64,000 bases of DNA from Fictibacillus halophilus. Lineage in GTDB: Bacteria > Bacillota > Bacilli > Bacillales > Fictibacillaceae. The position numbers and the translations under genes are program-made. The DNA lies in NCBI RefSeq assembly GCF_016401385.1, contig NZ_JAEACF010000001.1, forward strand, positions 2,852,001 through 2,916,000. Direction: 5' to 3'. The notes below the pieces were generated by a model that saw only the letters and a program-made list of their open reading frames with translations, was not told where the DNA came from and made no database searches. Positions within the stretch are counted from its first letter, which is position 1. Each line of letters begins with the position of its first letter. This document shows, piece by piece, positions 43,067 to 52,676 of this stretch.

Positions 43067-44470
43067 ATGGAAACTTCACAAAATTATAAACAATCGACGA
43101 TCGTAGCCTTGCTGCTCGCTGGTACGTTTATCGCGATCTTAAACCAAACACTCATGATCACTGCGATCCCGCCGATCATGAAAGAAATGAACATAACGGC
43201 AAACAGCGCTCAATGGCTGACGACCGTTTTTATGCTCGTAAATGGGATTATGATTCCGGTCAGCGCCTTTTTGCTCGAACGGTTCACGACCCGTCAGCTT
43301 TTCATTTCCGCGATGAGTGTGTTTGCTGTTGGAACGCTCGTTGCAGGACTGGCACCTAACTTTGAGACGCTTCTTCTCGGCAGGGTCATTCAATCGAGTG
43401 GAGCTGGGGTGATGCTGCCTCTTATGCAGACCGTGTTTCTGATGATTTTTCCAGTAAACAAACGCGGATCGGCGATGGGATTGGTCGGGCTCGTGATCTC
43501 ATTCGCACCTGCCATCGGTCCTGCTCTTTCAGGCTGGGTAACATCACACTACTCTTGGCGCGTGCTCTTTTTTATCATCTTGCCGATCGCGATCATTGAT
43601 ATTATCGTGGCCTTTTTTGCATTAAAAAATGTTACGGAAACATCTAAGACAAAGGTGGATGTAACCTCTATCATTTTGTCATCGTTCGGTTTTGGTGGAT
43701 TGCTTTACGGATTTACGTGCGCTGGTAATTTAGGATGGACCGCGCCAAGCACGCTGCTCTGGCTCGCAATCGGGGTCGTGACTCTCGTCTTATTCATCAC
43801 ACGACAACTGCGTTTGTCACACCCGATGCTCGAGTTCAGAGTGTTCGCGAACTCCATCTTCCCGCTTACGATCATCATCGGTATGATTACGTTTTTAGGA
43901 CTGATTGGAGCGGAGACAATCATACCGCTATTCATGCAGAACATGAGAGACTTTACCGCGTTTGAAGCAGGGCTTGCACTCTTACCAGGTGCGCTGATCA
44001 CGGGCCTTTTATCACCAATCACAGGCAGACTGTTTGATAAATTTGGTGCGCGCTGGCTCGCGATCATCGGGTTGACGATTATTACCGGATCATCCTTTGC
44101 GTTCGCCACTTTAAGTCCAGCTACATCTTTTACCTTCTTAACCGTGATGTATGGCGTGCGAATGTTTGGCCTTGCGATGGTCATGATGCCTGTGGCAACT
44201 GCTGGACTCAATCGCCTTCCGAAACGATTAATTCCGCACGGAGCGGCAATGGACAATACGATGAAAATGATCGCAGCCTCTGTTGGTACAGCCATTTTAG
44301 TCACGGTGATGACAACAACTGCTGAAACAGCTACAAATCGTCCTGAAATCTCACATCCCGATATGTATGGCGCGAACATGGCCTTTATCGTCGTATCCGT
44401 GTTGTCATTGATTGGTCTTGTGATTTCGTTCTTTATAAAAGAAAAACAACCAGAAACAGAAGGCAGCTGA
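43067..44470 (+). CDS. MFS drug efflux transporter, DHA2 (EmrB/QacA) family
   Basis: A 467-residue protein with 14 predicted helices, the mark of the 14-TMS DHA2 group. Motif C, GxxxGPxxGG-like, appears as SFAPAIGPALSGW in helix 5; motif A-like RFTTRQLF lies between helices 2 and 3. It exports amphiphilic drugs in exchange for protons. The ribosome binding site is weak and no regulator gene adjoins it. A weak hairpin follows the stop. Confidence 0.88.
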   Translation: METSQNYKQSTIVALLLAGTFIAILNQTLMITAIPPIMKEMNITANSAQWLTTVFMLVNGIMIPVSAFLLERFTTRQLFISAMSVFAVGTLVAGLAPNFETLLLGRVIQSSGAGVMLPLMQTVFLMIFPVNKRGSAMGLVGLVISFAPAIGPALSGWVTSHYSWRVLFFIILPIAIIDIIVAFFALKNVTETSKTKVDVTSIILSSFGFGGLLYGFTCAGNLGWTAPSTLLWLAIGVVTLVLFITRQLRLSHPMLEFRVFANSIFPLTIIIGMITFLGLIGAETIIPLFMQNMRDFTAFEAGLALLPGALITGLLSPITGRLFDKFGARWLAIIGLTIITGSSFAFATLSPATSFTFLTVMYGVRMFGLAMVMMPVATAGLNRLPKRLIPHGAAMDNTMKMIAASVGTAILVTVMTTTAETATNRPEISHPDMYGANMAFIVVSVLSLIGLVISFFIKEKQPETEGS

Positions 44471-44601
44471 TTTCAGCTGTCTCTTTGTAAATTTGGTATG
44501 GTTTAGCTCGATTGTTCGTGACAAGCTTATCTGATTAAGTAATACTAAAGATAAAACTTCATTTTTTTTTAACATATCTTTTAAAATAGGAGGTTACCAT
44601 C

Positions 44602-45054
44602 TTGAATCAGATCCAGCACACCTTAGCCAAAGCACTGATTGATGAGGCACCTGCATTGGCTGAGCACATACTCACACTACGGTTTAAGAAATATCCAATA
44701 AAAGATAAACAACTCTTTGATCTTCAATCGTCAACCGATTATATTATGAAATTAGTGCAGCTCTTAGGCAGCTCACTCGTACTTTCGGAGTCTGCAAGAG
44801 AGGATGGACTAAAAGTATGGGCCATTCAAACTGCTCGCTATGCGCTTGAATACGGACAGTCACTGGATATCGCCATGCAATCCTCTCTTTTTATTCGAAA
44901 AGAGATCATAAGTGTGATCGAACGTCTTGCCGAACTAGAAGAAACGAGTGTAAAAGAAGTAATATTTATCATTCAAGAGATAAATCAGATGCTCGATCTA
45001 TGCTTTCAGGTGTTTACCCAAACCTACATGGAGAGTATCTTAGAAGCCATTTAA
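44602..45054 (+). CDS. Stand-alone RsbR-type N-terminal sensor domain protein
   Basis: A 150-residue all-helical protein resembling the N-terminal RsbRD/RsbT co-antagonist sensor domain, without the STAS domain that normally follows. Segments of note: GSSLVLSESAREDGLKVWA, RYALEYGQSLDIAMQSSLFIRKEI (core YALEYGQSLDIAMQ). The start is TTG 44602 behind AGGAGG. The next gene in the same direction, 327 bp later, begins with a similar helical domain fused to a histidine kinase, suggesting that both sense the same signal. Family assignment is from pattern, so moderate. Confidence 0.6.
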   Translation: MNQIQHTLAKALIDEAPALAEHILTLRFKKYPIKDKQLFDLQSSTDYIMKLVQLLGSSLVLSESAREDGLKVWAIQTARYALEYGQSLDIAMQSSLFIRKEIISVIERLAELEETSVKEVIFIIQEINQMLDLCFQVFTQTYMESILEAI

Positions 45055-45381
45055 AGATGACGGCACTTGATCATATAGATAGAGTGTCTTTTTTTATGTA
45101 CTCCCACTATTTATCATAAATTCTTAGTTTCTTCTACCAAAGGTTGTTGCTTTTTGACATCATTGAAAATGGATTGGAGTGTAAGGTGTGAGACTCCTGG
45201 GGAATCAGAGGGACAGGTGAGACACCTATGGGCACAAACGGAAATCAACAACTATCAATGGCATACATAGCGTAACGTAAAAAAGTTTTATCACTCCTTG
45301 TCTTCCAATAGAAGGGATGTTTGTCGAAATGTCGAAGATTTCAACAGATGCATTCGGAAATTCTTCGAGGAGGCAACCCCC
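45055..45381. other. Gap between the two sensor genes
   Basis: It contains a Bacillus-type repeat (45171-45256). An open reading extends back to TTG 45298, but it lacks a ribosome binding site and is not used here as the kinase start. Confidence 0.5.
45171..45256 (+). repeat. Bacillus-type interspersed repeat, second copy
   Basis: It begins ATTGGAGTGTAAGGTGTGAG and continues ACTCCTGGGG ... GGACAGGTGAGACACC, ending ACGGAAATCAAC. The ends match the reverse complement of the copy at 26950-27036, but a different internal segment is missing. Confidence 0.7.
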
Positions 45382-46923
45382 ATGGAAAGTTGTAGGAAAC
45401 TAGGAACGAAGATAATAGAACACAGCAAACAACTTGTAGACAAACTCACGCCGATCGAGAACTTAGAAGCTGATTTTTTAATCTACAAAACCAAAGTGTC
45501 CCACTGGATGGAAATCCTATTTCATTATTTAGGTGAAGGACTATCAGAAAATGTTCAAATCGGTGAAGAGAAGATAAAAAAATGGGCTAACGCATTCGGC
45601 CAGCGATCGTCTGAGATGGAGATCCCTCTCGATCACGCCCTTCATTTTATCTTTGAATCCCGCGTTATCGTTTCACAGCTTCTAGAAGAAGAGTTTGAAT
45701 CATCAAGTACTAACGCTGATCGTGCTATTACTGCATCCAATCGCTTAAACCTTTTAATCGATACAGCAGCCCGTTCAATCGTTACACACTATACAACGTT
45801 CATGCATAATACGAAAAAAGCGCTTCAACATACAAATCGAGATCTAGATATCTCCATCCTAGAGCTAAATAACATTCGAACAGCGCTCTTTGAAGGAACA
45901 ATCTTCTCCGTCACAGACAAAGACGACCTCATCATTCAAGTGAACGATCACTTTTGCGAGTTAACGCAATATACTCGTGAAGAGTTGATCGGACAAGATC
46001 ACGGCAAGATTTTCTATTCAGGTGTTCATACAGATAGCTTCATAAATCATATTAAACAAGAGATCAAAGCTGGTCGTGTCTGGAACGGTGAGATTTGCAA
46101 CAAAGCAAAAGACGGCTCTCTCTATTGGGTGGATACGACGATTGTTCCTTTTCTAGATCCAGAAGGTGTAGCGTATCAGCACATCTCAATCCAATACGAT
46201 GTAACCGAGAAAAAGAAAACAGAAGAGATTCTGTTGAAGTCTGAAAAGGTTTCATTGATTGGCGACTTAGCCGCGGGAATCGCTCATGAGATTCGCAATC
46301 CGCTCACATCGATCGCCGGCCTTGTTCAGCTCATCAACGAATCAGATCGTGAAAAGAACTCATTCTTTAAAGACATCATTCTGACTGAGATCAATCGCAT
46401 CAATTTTATCGTAAGTGAACTGATGGTTCTTGCTAAACCGCACGCCGTCTATTTCAGCTGGTTCAACATCGTTGAAAGCATCCAGAACGTCATTGATCTT
46501 ATGCAGCCTGAAGCGAATTTGCGCAATGTGATCATTTCATTTGATAAGGAAGAGAATATGCCGCTTGTTTACGGTGAGAGAAATCAGCTAACACAAGTGA
46601 TCATCAACATGATTAAAAACGCGATGGAAGCTCTGCCCGACGGGGGTGAGATTTCGCTCTTTGCTGCACCTTTTGACGGCCAAGTCGTTCTGACGGTAAA
46701 AGATAACGGAGTCGGCATGACGGATGAGCAACAAAAAAGAATCGGCGAGCCGTTCTACACGACTAAATATAACGGAACGGGGCTCGGACTCATGATCTGC
46801 TTTAAAATCATTCAAAACCATGGAGGTACAATTCTGGTAGACAGCACACTGAACAAAGGCACCTCATTTCAGATTACATTGCCTGTACATGCATCCTCAC
46901 CTGTTGATCCTGTACATAAATAA
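45382..46923 (+). CDS. PAS-domain sensor histidine kinase with RsbR-like N-terminus
   Basis: A 513-residue soluble kinase. Residues about 1-150 form a helical domain like the RsbR-type sensor of the previous gene; a PAS domain follows (about 165-285: FSVTDKDDLIIQVNDHFCEL core, QYTREELIGQDH). HisKA has phosphoacceptor His302 in GIAHEIRNPLTS. HATPase includes N-box NMIKNAMEALPDGG, DNGVGMT and GTGLGLMI. It has no membrane segment. Start ATG 45382 follows GAGGAGG. No response regulator is adjacent, and the architecture recalls Spo0A-phosphorelay kinases such as KinA/KinE. Confidence 0.85.
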   Translation: MESCRKLGTKIIEHSKQLVDKLTPIENLEADFLIYKTKVSHWMEILFHYLGEGLSENVQIGEEKIKKWANAFGQRSSEMEIPLDHALHFIFESRVIVSQLLEEEFESSSTNADRAITASNRLNLLIDTAARSIVTHYTTFMHNTKKALQHTNRDLDISILELNNIRTALFEGTIFSVTDKDDLIIQVNDHFCELTQYTREELIGQDHGKIFYSGVHTDSFINHIKQEIKAGRVWNGEICNKAKDGSLYWVDTTIVPFLDPEGVAYQHISIQYDVTEKKKTEEILLKSEKVSLIGDLAAGIAHEIRNPLTSIAGLVQLINESDREKNSFFKDIILTEINRINFIVSELMVLAKPHAVYFSWFNIVESIQNVIDLMQPEANLRNVIISFDKEENMPLVYGERNQLTQVIINMIKNAMEALPDGGEISLFAAPFDGQVVLTVKDNGVGMTDEQQKRIGEPFYTTKYNGTGLGLMICFKIIQNHGGTILVDSTLNKGTSFQITLPVHASSPVDPVHK

Positions 46924-46936
46924 TACTTGATAGAGA

Positions 46937-46963
46937 AGAATCTACTTGTTGTAGATTCTTTTC
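46937..46963 (+). terminator. Terminator of the sensor kinase gene
   Basis: AGAATCTAC pairs with GTAGATTCT around TTGTT, followed by TTTTC. Confidence 0.8.
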
Positions 46964-47054
46964 ATTGTTGTACCTGCTGATTTAGGATGTCGAAACGGCT
47001 GTTTGTGCAAAATTGAACTTAGATTAAGCACCGCTTTGCTAAAGTACACACAAT

Positions 47055-47090
47055 AAAAGAGATAAGTACACATTTGACTCATCTCTTTTA
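47055..47090 (-). terminator. Terminator of the chemoreceptor gene
   Basis: AAAAGAGAT pairs with ATCTCTTTT around a loop of about 17 nt; the minus-strand flank is T-rich. Confidence 0.7.
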
Positions 47091-47095
47091 CGCAT

Positions 47096-48616
47096 TTACT
47101 TGTTCTGTTTATTTGTAGCATTTAAAGACATCACAAGACTGTTTAGATTTGTTGAGATTCCTTCTAATTGCTCGGTAACATTACTTAGTTCACTTACCGC
47201 GCTCATCTGTTGCTGGGAGTTAACCATCATCCCCTCGCTCGTAAGGTTATGTTCCCTTGATGTTTCCGCCATAAGTTGAATAGAATCAGTCAGATGTGAT
47301 GCATTTTTCTCTAACTCATTACAGATTTGCGAGATGTCTTTTACTTCTAACGTAACTTTGTTTGTAGCGTCGTATATCTGTTCGAAGATCAATTCTGTTT
47401 CGTTAACCAAACGCATCCCTTTCTGAGCTTCTTCTAGACCATCCTTCATCACTTTATTTACATCTGAAATCTCCATTTGAATGGAACGAATACGTTGGGA
47501 AATATGACCAGCAGACTCGTTTGAACCAGCCGCAAGTTTTCTCACCTCATCTGCTACGACCGCAAACCCTCTTCCAGAATCTCCTGCTCTCGCCGCTTCA
47601 ATAGCAGCGTTTAATGCCAATAAGTTCGTTTGGTCTGCAATCTCGGATATTACGGTTAGAATATCGCCAATTTCACTAGATTGCTTCTCCAGGTGATGAA
47701 CAGTCTTGGAAACATGTTGAATGGTTGTATGGATATTCTCTATCTGTTGTTTCGTTTTTATCATCGAGTTGGTTCCTTTTCCAACCAGGTCATTTGCTGA
47801 TGAAGAAGATTTTGTGGCTCTTTCTGTTCGGGCTATGACCATACTGACACCATTATTTAAACCACCAACCTGCACTTCACTTTCTTTAGACCGTGCGAAT
47901 TGTTCACTGGAACCTGCTGCTATCTGGTTGATAGATTTTACAACATCATGTATAGCATGGCTGGATTCTTCCGTATTATTTGTTAAACGATTCACATTTT
48001 CAACAAGCTGCTTTGAAGTGTTTTGGATATGCAGAATTGCAGCCTGCAACGCATCGGATCGTTCTTCGTTTTCAAGTTGCAGTATTTTTGTATACTTCAA
48101 CTTGGTATAAATCTGCCATGATATCCCACTAGAAGTAAACACCAGGTAAAGAGCATGAAGAACAAACATGTACCAATGGTAATGGTGATCTCCAAAATAT
48201 AAACTTGTATAAACAAACATGGCAAATAGATGAGTGATTGCAAAGATAAGCGTCATAACAAAGATTAATTTAATGTCTTCATAAAAACTTAAAAGTGCTA
48301 CAACTAAAAAGATGGAAAAGTGAAACACCACATCGCCTTCTCCACTGACGATCATGGCATTACTAATAAAGGTAAGACCCAATGTAATGAGGAGCGGCAG
48401 TATACGATGTTGATTATTTTTAACATAAATGAGCCACGCCATCACTACTATTACAGTTGGTACAAGAACCGCCATATAGAGAATCATAGAGTATTCGTTA
48501 AGTTGTTCCTCGCTCCAGTTTATGGACCACGTTCTGGTTACCCATTGAATAGCGACAGTTAACAGAAGGCCAATTGTAGATAAAATAAGCATTAATTTAT
48601 TTTTCTGGTGATTCAT
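47096..48616 (-). CDS. Methyl-accepting chemotaxis protein with multi-helix membrane sensor
   Basis: A 506-residue receptor. Residues about 5-175 hold five or six membrane helices in place of a periplasmic ligand domain; no HAMP domain is evident. A coiled-coil signalling domain follows, with the conserved hairpin [20 protein letters not shown] and [15 protein letters not shown] that binds CheA and CheW. Start ATG 48616 follows AAAGAGG; the ATG at 48634 overlaps the site. The membrane-embedded sensor could detect lipophilic or energy-linked signals. It is monocistronic. Confidence 0.9.
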   Translation of the reverse strand: MNHQKNKLMLILSTIGLLLTVAIQWVTRTWSINWSEEQLNEYSMILYMAVLVPTVIVVMAWLIYVKNNQHRILPLLITLGLTFISNAMIVSGEGDVVFHFSIFLVVALLSFYEDIKLIFVMTLIFAITHLFAMFVYTSLYFGDHHYHWYMFVLHALYLVFTSSGISWQIYTKLKYTKILQLENEERSDALQAAILHIQNTSKQLVENVNRLTNNTEESSHAIHDVVKSINQIAAGSSEQFARSKESEVQVGGLNNGVSMVIARTERATKSSSSANDLVGKGTNSMIKTKQQIENIHTTIQHVSKTVHHLEKQSSEIGDILTVISEIADQTNLLALNAAIEAARAGDSGRGFAVVADEVRKLAAGSNESAGHISQRIRSIQMEISDVNKVMKDGLEEAQKGMRLVNETELIFEQIYDATNKVTLEVKDISQICNELEKNASHLTDSIQLMAETSREHNLTSEGMMVNSQQQMSAVSELSNVTEQLEGISTNLNSLVMSLNATNKQNK

Positions 48617-48793
48617 CAAAATCCTCTTTTCCATTAGTAGACTAAAGTACTTGAATTATTTCGTCTAATTTTTCAAAATCTTAACATTTCAATGTGACTT
48701 AATAAAAAATAGTTACAAATACCTATTAAATTCCGTTAATTTTTTTGTTAATGATTTAAGCTGAATGGATAGAAAAATAGTTAATAAGACACA

Positions 48794-48835
48794 AAAAAGA
48801 GATTCACCATGTGTAGTGGTGAATCTCTTATTAAA
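48794..48835 (-). terminator. Terminator of the GntP operon
   Basis: AAGAGATTCACCA pairs with TGGTGAATCTCTT around a 7-nt loop, with a T-rich minus-strand flank, just past the permease stop at 48843. Confidence 0.85.
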
Positions 48836-48842
48836 CAAGTGT

Positions 48843-50216
48843 TTAAAATATCATATTCGCAACTAAAAGTGACACCAAACCTACGAACCAGCAGATCGTC
48901 GTTGGTACAGACCATACCATGATCTGTTCTTTCACCTCTCTAATGCCTAGCATCCGGTTAACAACCCAGAACAAACTGTCGTTAAAGTACGAGAAGATCA
49001 TCGAACCCATCGCTGCAGCTTGAGCGGCGAGTGCCATGTTCACATCCAGCTGAGAAAGGATCGGTGCTGAAATAGATGCTGCAGTTATCATCGCTACCGT
49101 ACCACTTCCCTGAACAAGGCGAACGATCGTCGCGACAAAAAACGGAATCAAAACTGCTGGAAGTGGCAAGTCTGCAATCTTTTCAGCGATAAAGTTCCCC
49201 GCCCCACTCTCACGAAGTACGTTTCCAAGTGCTCCACCTGCACCTGTAACTAACAGGATGATACCTGCTGTCTGAATTCCTTCTTCCATTCGATCAAGGG
49301 ATTCAGATCGACTTAAGTTACCTGCCAAAGCATAAACGGCTACAATTAGTCCGATACTTACGGCGATAATCGGTTTACCTAAGAAAATCAAGATTCCATA
49401 AAATCCAGATGTAAGTTCCATTGCGGTTAATGTTGTGTTTAAAAAGATTAATAGAATCGGCAGGACAATTGGCAATAGTGAGCGGCCTAAGGAAGGCAGA
49501 TCATCCTCTCGCGCACTAGCTAACTCAATAAACTCTTGATAAGCTGCTTGTTTTGTAGGACGCGTGAATCCTAGTTCTGAATCATCTGGCACTTGATAGA
49601 TTCGTTTACCGATCCACTTGGCGTAGAGAACGCCTGCAATCATGATCGGTATCCCAAATAAAAGACCAAGACCGATCATAAGTCCGATATCAACTCCAAA
49701 GATTCCTGCTACACCTAACGGGCCAGGAGTTGGTGGTACTAAAGAGTGCGTGATCACAAGACCTACGGCTAAAGCAACACCTAATGAAACGACTGACTTG
49801 CCCGTTTTCTTAGACAAAGCTTTTACGAGTGGATTTAAAATAACAAACGCTGAGTCAACAAAGATTGGAATGGAGACCACATACCCTGCAATTGCCATCG
49901 CCCACTCTTCCTTTTTCCTACCGACTGCTTTAATGAGTGAATAGGCTAATGTTTCAGCCGCTCCTGATACTTCGAGAATCCGTCCGATCATTACACCGAG
50001 TCCGATAACGATCCCAATAGAAGCAAGCGTGCTCCCGAAACCAGCCGAGATGGTATCAGCGACTTTACCTGGTTCCATACCACCGACAAGACCAGCGATA
50101 GAAGCCGCGATAATAAGAGCTAGAAACGCATGAATCTTTGTTTTTAAAACGAGAAAAATTAATGCAATAACCCCAAGAACTAAACCAGCTACCATTTGTG
50201 CTCCTGAAACTTCCAT
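48843..50216 (-). CDS. GntP-family gluconate/sugar-acid permease
   Basis: A 457-residue permease with about 12 helices and GntP features (LVPPTPGPLGVAGIFG; LVTGAGGALGNVLRESGAG core). The start is ATG 50216 behind AAAGGGGG; the longer reading to 50294 passes through a cre box and lacks a site. It is the last gene of a four-gene operon for a four-carbon sugar acid. It probably imports D-threonate, D-erythronate or a related acid with protons. Confidence 0.9.
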   Translation of the reverse strand: MEVSGAQMVAGLVLGVIALIFLVLKTKIHAFLALIIAASIAGLVGGMEPGKVADTISAGFGSTLASIGIVIGLGVMIGRILEVSGAAETLAYSLIKAVGRKKEEWAMAIAGYVVSIPIFVDSAFVILNPLVKALSKKTGKSVVSLGVALAVGLVITHSLVPPTPGPLGVAGIFGVDIGLMIGLGLLFGIPIMIAGVLYAKWIGKRIYQVPDDSELGFTRPTKQAAYQEFIELASAREDDLPSLGRSLLPIVLPILLIFLNTTLTAMELTSGFYGILIFLGKPIIAVSIGLIVAVYALAGNLSRSESLDRMEEGIQTAGIILLVTGAGGALGNVLRESGAGNFIAEKIADLPLPAVLIPFFVATIVRLVQGSGTVAMITAASISAPILSQLDVNMALAAQAAAMGSMIFSYFNDSLFWVVNRMLGIREVKEQIMVWSVPTTICWFVGLVSLLVANMIF

Positions 50217-50234
50217 TTCATTAACCCCCTTTAA

Positions 50235-50248
50235 TGTAAGCGCTTTTA
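50235..50248. promoter_or_regulatory. cre-like box upstream of the GntP gene
   Basis: TGTAAGCGCTTTTA matches the cre consensus at 13 of 14 positions. It lies between pdxA2 and the permease, where CcpA could act as a roadblock or control an internal promoter. Confidence 0.6.
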
Positions 50249-50303
50249 TTTTATTGAAATAATAGTGAAGGGTATGAGTACCCTCCACCTTCAACTGACT
50301 GTT

Positions 50304-51338
50304 CTAAAGACTGTTCGCTGTAAACTTTGGAGCATATTGAGCTGCAAGTTTGATACACTCTTCCATACTTGTGCTCTCTGCAATGTTCTTACCTGCAATA
50401 TCGAACGCCGTTCCGTGATCTACTGAAGTTCTTAAGAACGGAAGACCGTTCGTGATAGAAATCGTTCGATGAAAATCTGTCATCTTTGCTGCGATATGTC
50501 CTTGATCATGATAAAGCGACAACACTGCATCATATTTTCCGTTTAATGCTTGGAAAAATACAGAGTCTGCTGGAACCGGCCCTACCGCGTTGATTCCATC
50601 TGCAACTGCTAGCTCAATACCCGGTTTGATCTGCTCCACTTCTTCCCAGCCAAACAATCCGCCTTCACCGCTATGCGGGTTCAGACCAGCAACGGCCCAG
50701 CGTCTGTTTTCAACGCCTAGACGAGCGAGCGCTCGATCACATCGTACTAAGTAATCATGCACGCGTTCTTTCGTCATAGCAGCAATCGCATCTTTTAATG
50801 AAAGGTGACGTGTTAAGAAGAAAATTCTCATTCCTTTTACTTCAAACATCGTTAGAGGATCATCTGAACCTGCGAGTGCTTCAAGCATCTCCGTATGTCC
50901 GATATAAGGAACATTTGCGGCTTTTAACGATTCTTTGTTGATCGGCGTTGTTGCAAGGGCTTTAACCTCACCAGCTGTAGCATGCTCTACCGCTTTTTTG
51001 ATGTATTCAAACGCTCCCTGTCCGCCTTGAGCAGATACTTCACCATACTGAAGCTTGTTCAGATCAATATTGTTTAAGTTGATCACATCAACTGTTCCTA
51101 GTTCGTACTTTCCTTCTGCTGGTGATGTTATTTCATTAATGCTAAGGTCTGCACCAACGATCTCGATCGCTTTTTCTAGTACCGCAGCATCTCCAATCAC
51201 GAGTGGCTTACAAACATCATAGATCTCTTTTTTCGCAAGAGACTTCATCGTAATTTCAGGTCCAATACCTGCTGGATCTCCCATCGGGATCGCGATGATC
51301 GCTTTTTCTGTTGTTGTCGTTTTCGTTGTCGTTGTCAT
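50304..51338 (-). CDS. pdxA2: PdxA2-type 4-phospho-D-threonate/erythronate dehydrogenase
   Basis: A 344-residue PdxA-family dehydrogenase ([39 protein letters not shown], with metal-ligand histidines). PdxA2 enzymes oxidise and decarboxylate 4-phospho-D-threonate or its epimer to dihydroxyacetone phosphate and CO2; they occur next to DUF1537 kinases, as here. True vitamin B6 PdxA is not expected in this context. The N-terminus [12 protein letters not shown] is low-complexity, from a short ACA/ACG repeat. Start ATG 51338 follows AAGGAGG. Confidence 0.88.
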   Translation of the reverse strand: MTTTTKTTTTEKAIIAIPMGDPAGIGPEITMKSLAKKEIYDVCKPLVIGDAAVLEKAIEIVGADLSINEITSPAEGKYELGTVDVINLNNIDLNKLQYGEVSAQGGQGAFEYIKKAVEHATAGEVKALATTPINKESLKAANVPYIGHTEMLEALAGSDDPLTMFEVKGMRIFFLTRHLSLKDAIAAMTKERVHDYLVRCDRALARLGVENRRWAVAGLNPHSGEGGLFGWEEVEQIKPGIELAVADGINAVGPVPADSVFFQALNGKYDAVLSLYHDQGHIAAKMTDFHRTISITNGLPFLRTSVDHGTAFDIAGKNIAESTSMEECIKLAAQYAPKFTANSL

Positions 51339-51368
51339 GTTACTTCCTCCTTAAGTTGTTTTATAAAT

Positions 51369-52676
51369 TTATTGAACTTGCTTTGTAGACGTTTGGTTTG
51401 CTAAAAGGTGCTTTACAATCGTGTGAATCGCTTTTTTGTCACCGACCATGCCCCCTTTTGTAGCGAGCGGTATACCATCAAAGTAACCTCCGATAAATTC
51501 ACCGTATGCGACTAGAGGAAGCACCTCATTTTTTAACTTAATTCCTTCGGCTCTTCCAACGGAACAGAGTGAAGCTGTAACATCTCCTCCACTGGAGAAG
51601 CAGCCGCCAATCTCATAATTCGTTGACTGAATCACAATACGCGTGATTTTTCCTAATCCATCTGCGATTCTTTTCGCGAGTTGATCCTGACTCACACCTT
51701 GCTCTTCAGCCAATCTTTTTAGTTCTAATCGTTTAGCCTCTGGTGAATTGGTCGTAATGATCAGGATGTCTTGGTGATGGATAGCATCTAAAGCAGCTGT
51801 GACAGCTCTTTGAACTTCTGTTTCCCAGCTCTCTGATAGACTTGCTAATTTTTCAGCATCAACATAGACCGGTTTCGCATCCGTTTTATCGATTAAGTAC
51901 ATCAGCTGCTCACCACTTAAAGAAGTTACGCTTCCGACTGTGACGAGTATCTTTTTACTCTGTGTGTGTGAGGCGGTGTAAGCCTTTGCATAATAAGCCG
52001 TTAGTGGTCCAGGATCTACCGGTACGAGTTGATAGTCCTCGATCAATGACATCGCATGTGCGATATCTTCAATCTCTTCATCCGTTACCGCATCCATCAC
52101 AAGAATGCGATTGCCTGCGTCTATTTTTCGCTTTAACTTATGATGAATTGCTTTCTTTCCTTGTAAAACGGTTTCGAGTCCGATGTGTGATACAAGATGC
52201 TCACTCTGTTTACCTATAATAGAAGGAACGTACGATTCTGTCAGAGGCATGACCGGATCTTTGGCAACATCTGTCGCCTGAACAGGCACACCATCAACGA
52301 GCAAATAACCGCCAGATGTGATACGGCTTGAATCTGGAAACGATGCAACCACAACAGCAATTGATCGTTCGCCGAGCTCGTTCAAGACCATGTCGATCTC
52401 CGTTCCGATGTTACCTCTTACCGTACTGTCGATTCGTTTACAAATAACATCTGCACCCCATCGCTGAAGGTTGCTAAGGGATTTTTTAATCCGCATCTCG
52501 GACACATCTCTTCTTGCATACCTGCTATCCGTATCAATACATACTGCGTTATAGCTGCCGGATGCTGGCTCCTGATCGTAATATACCATCGTTGCCGCTT
52601 CAAAACCTTGCTTGATCAGTTTCACCCCTGTTGCATTGGCACCTGTTAGATCATCTGCGATAACGCCAATTTTCAT
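51369..52676 (-). CDS. Four-carbon acid sugar kinase (DUF1537, DtnK/OtnK-like)
   Basis: A 435-residue kinase. The N-terminal domain begins IGVIADDLTGANATG and continues with KRIDSTVRGN; the C-terminal nucleotide-binding domain includes SSGGDVTASL and ATKGGMVGD near the end. Members phosphorylate D-threonate, D-erythronate or similar acids at C4. With PdxA2 next door, D-threonate or D-erythronate is most likely. The start overlaps the DeoR stop (ATGA). Confidence 0.88.
   Translation of the reverse strand: MKIGVIADDLTGANATGVKLIKQGFEAATMVYYDQEPASGSYNAVCIDTDSRYARRDVSEMRIKKSLSNLQRWGADVICKRIDSTVRGNIGTEIDMVLNELGERSIAVVVASFPDSSRITSGGYLLVDGVPVQATDVAKDPVMPLTESYVPSIIGKQSEHLVSHIGLETVLQGKKAIHHKLKRKIDAGNRILVMDAVTDEEIEDIAHAMSLIEDYQLVPVDPGPLTAYYAKAYTASHTQSKKILVTVGSVTSLSGEQLMYLIDKTDAKPVYVDAEKLASLSESWETEVQRAVTAALDAIHHQDILIITTNSPEAKRLELKRLAEEQGVSQDQLAKRIADGLGKITRIVIQSTNYEIGGCFSSGGDVTASLCSVGRAEGIKLKNEVLPLVAYGEFIGGYFDGIPLATKGGMVGDKKAIHTIVKHLLANQTSTKQVQ

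Noticed and set aside
43705..44379. A 224-codon antisense reading within the efflux pump gene
   Set aside because: It is a frame shadow of the membrane protein, without a ribosome binding site or recognisable domain.
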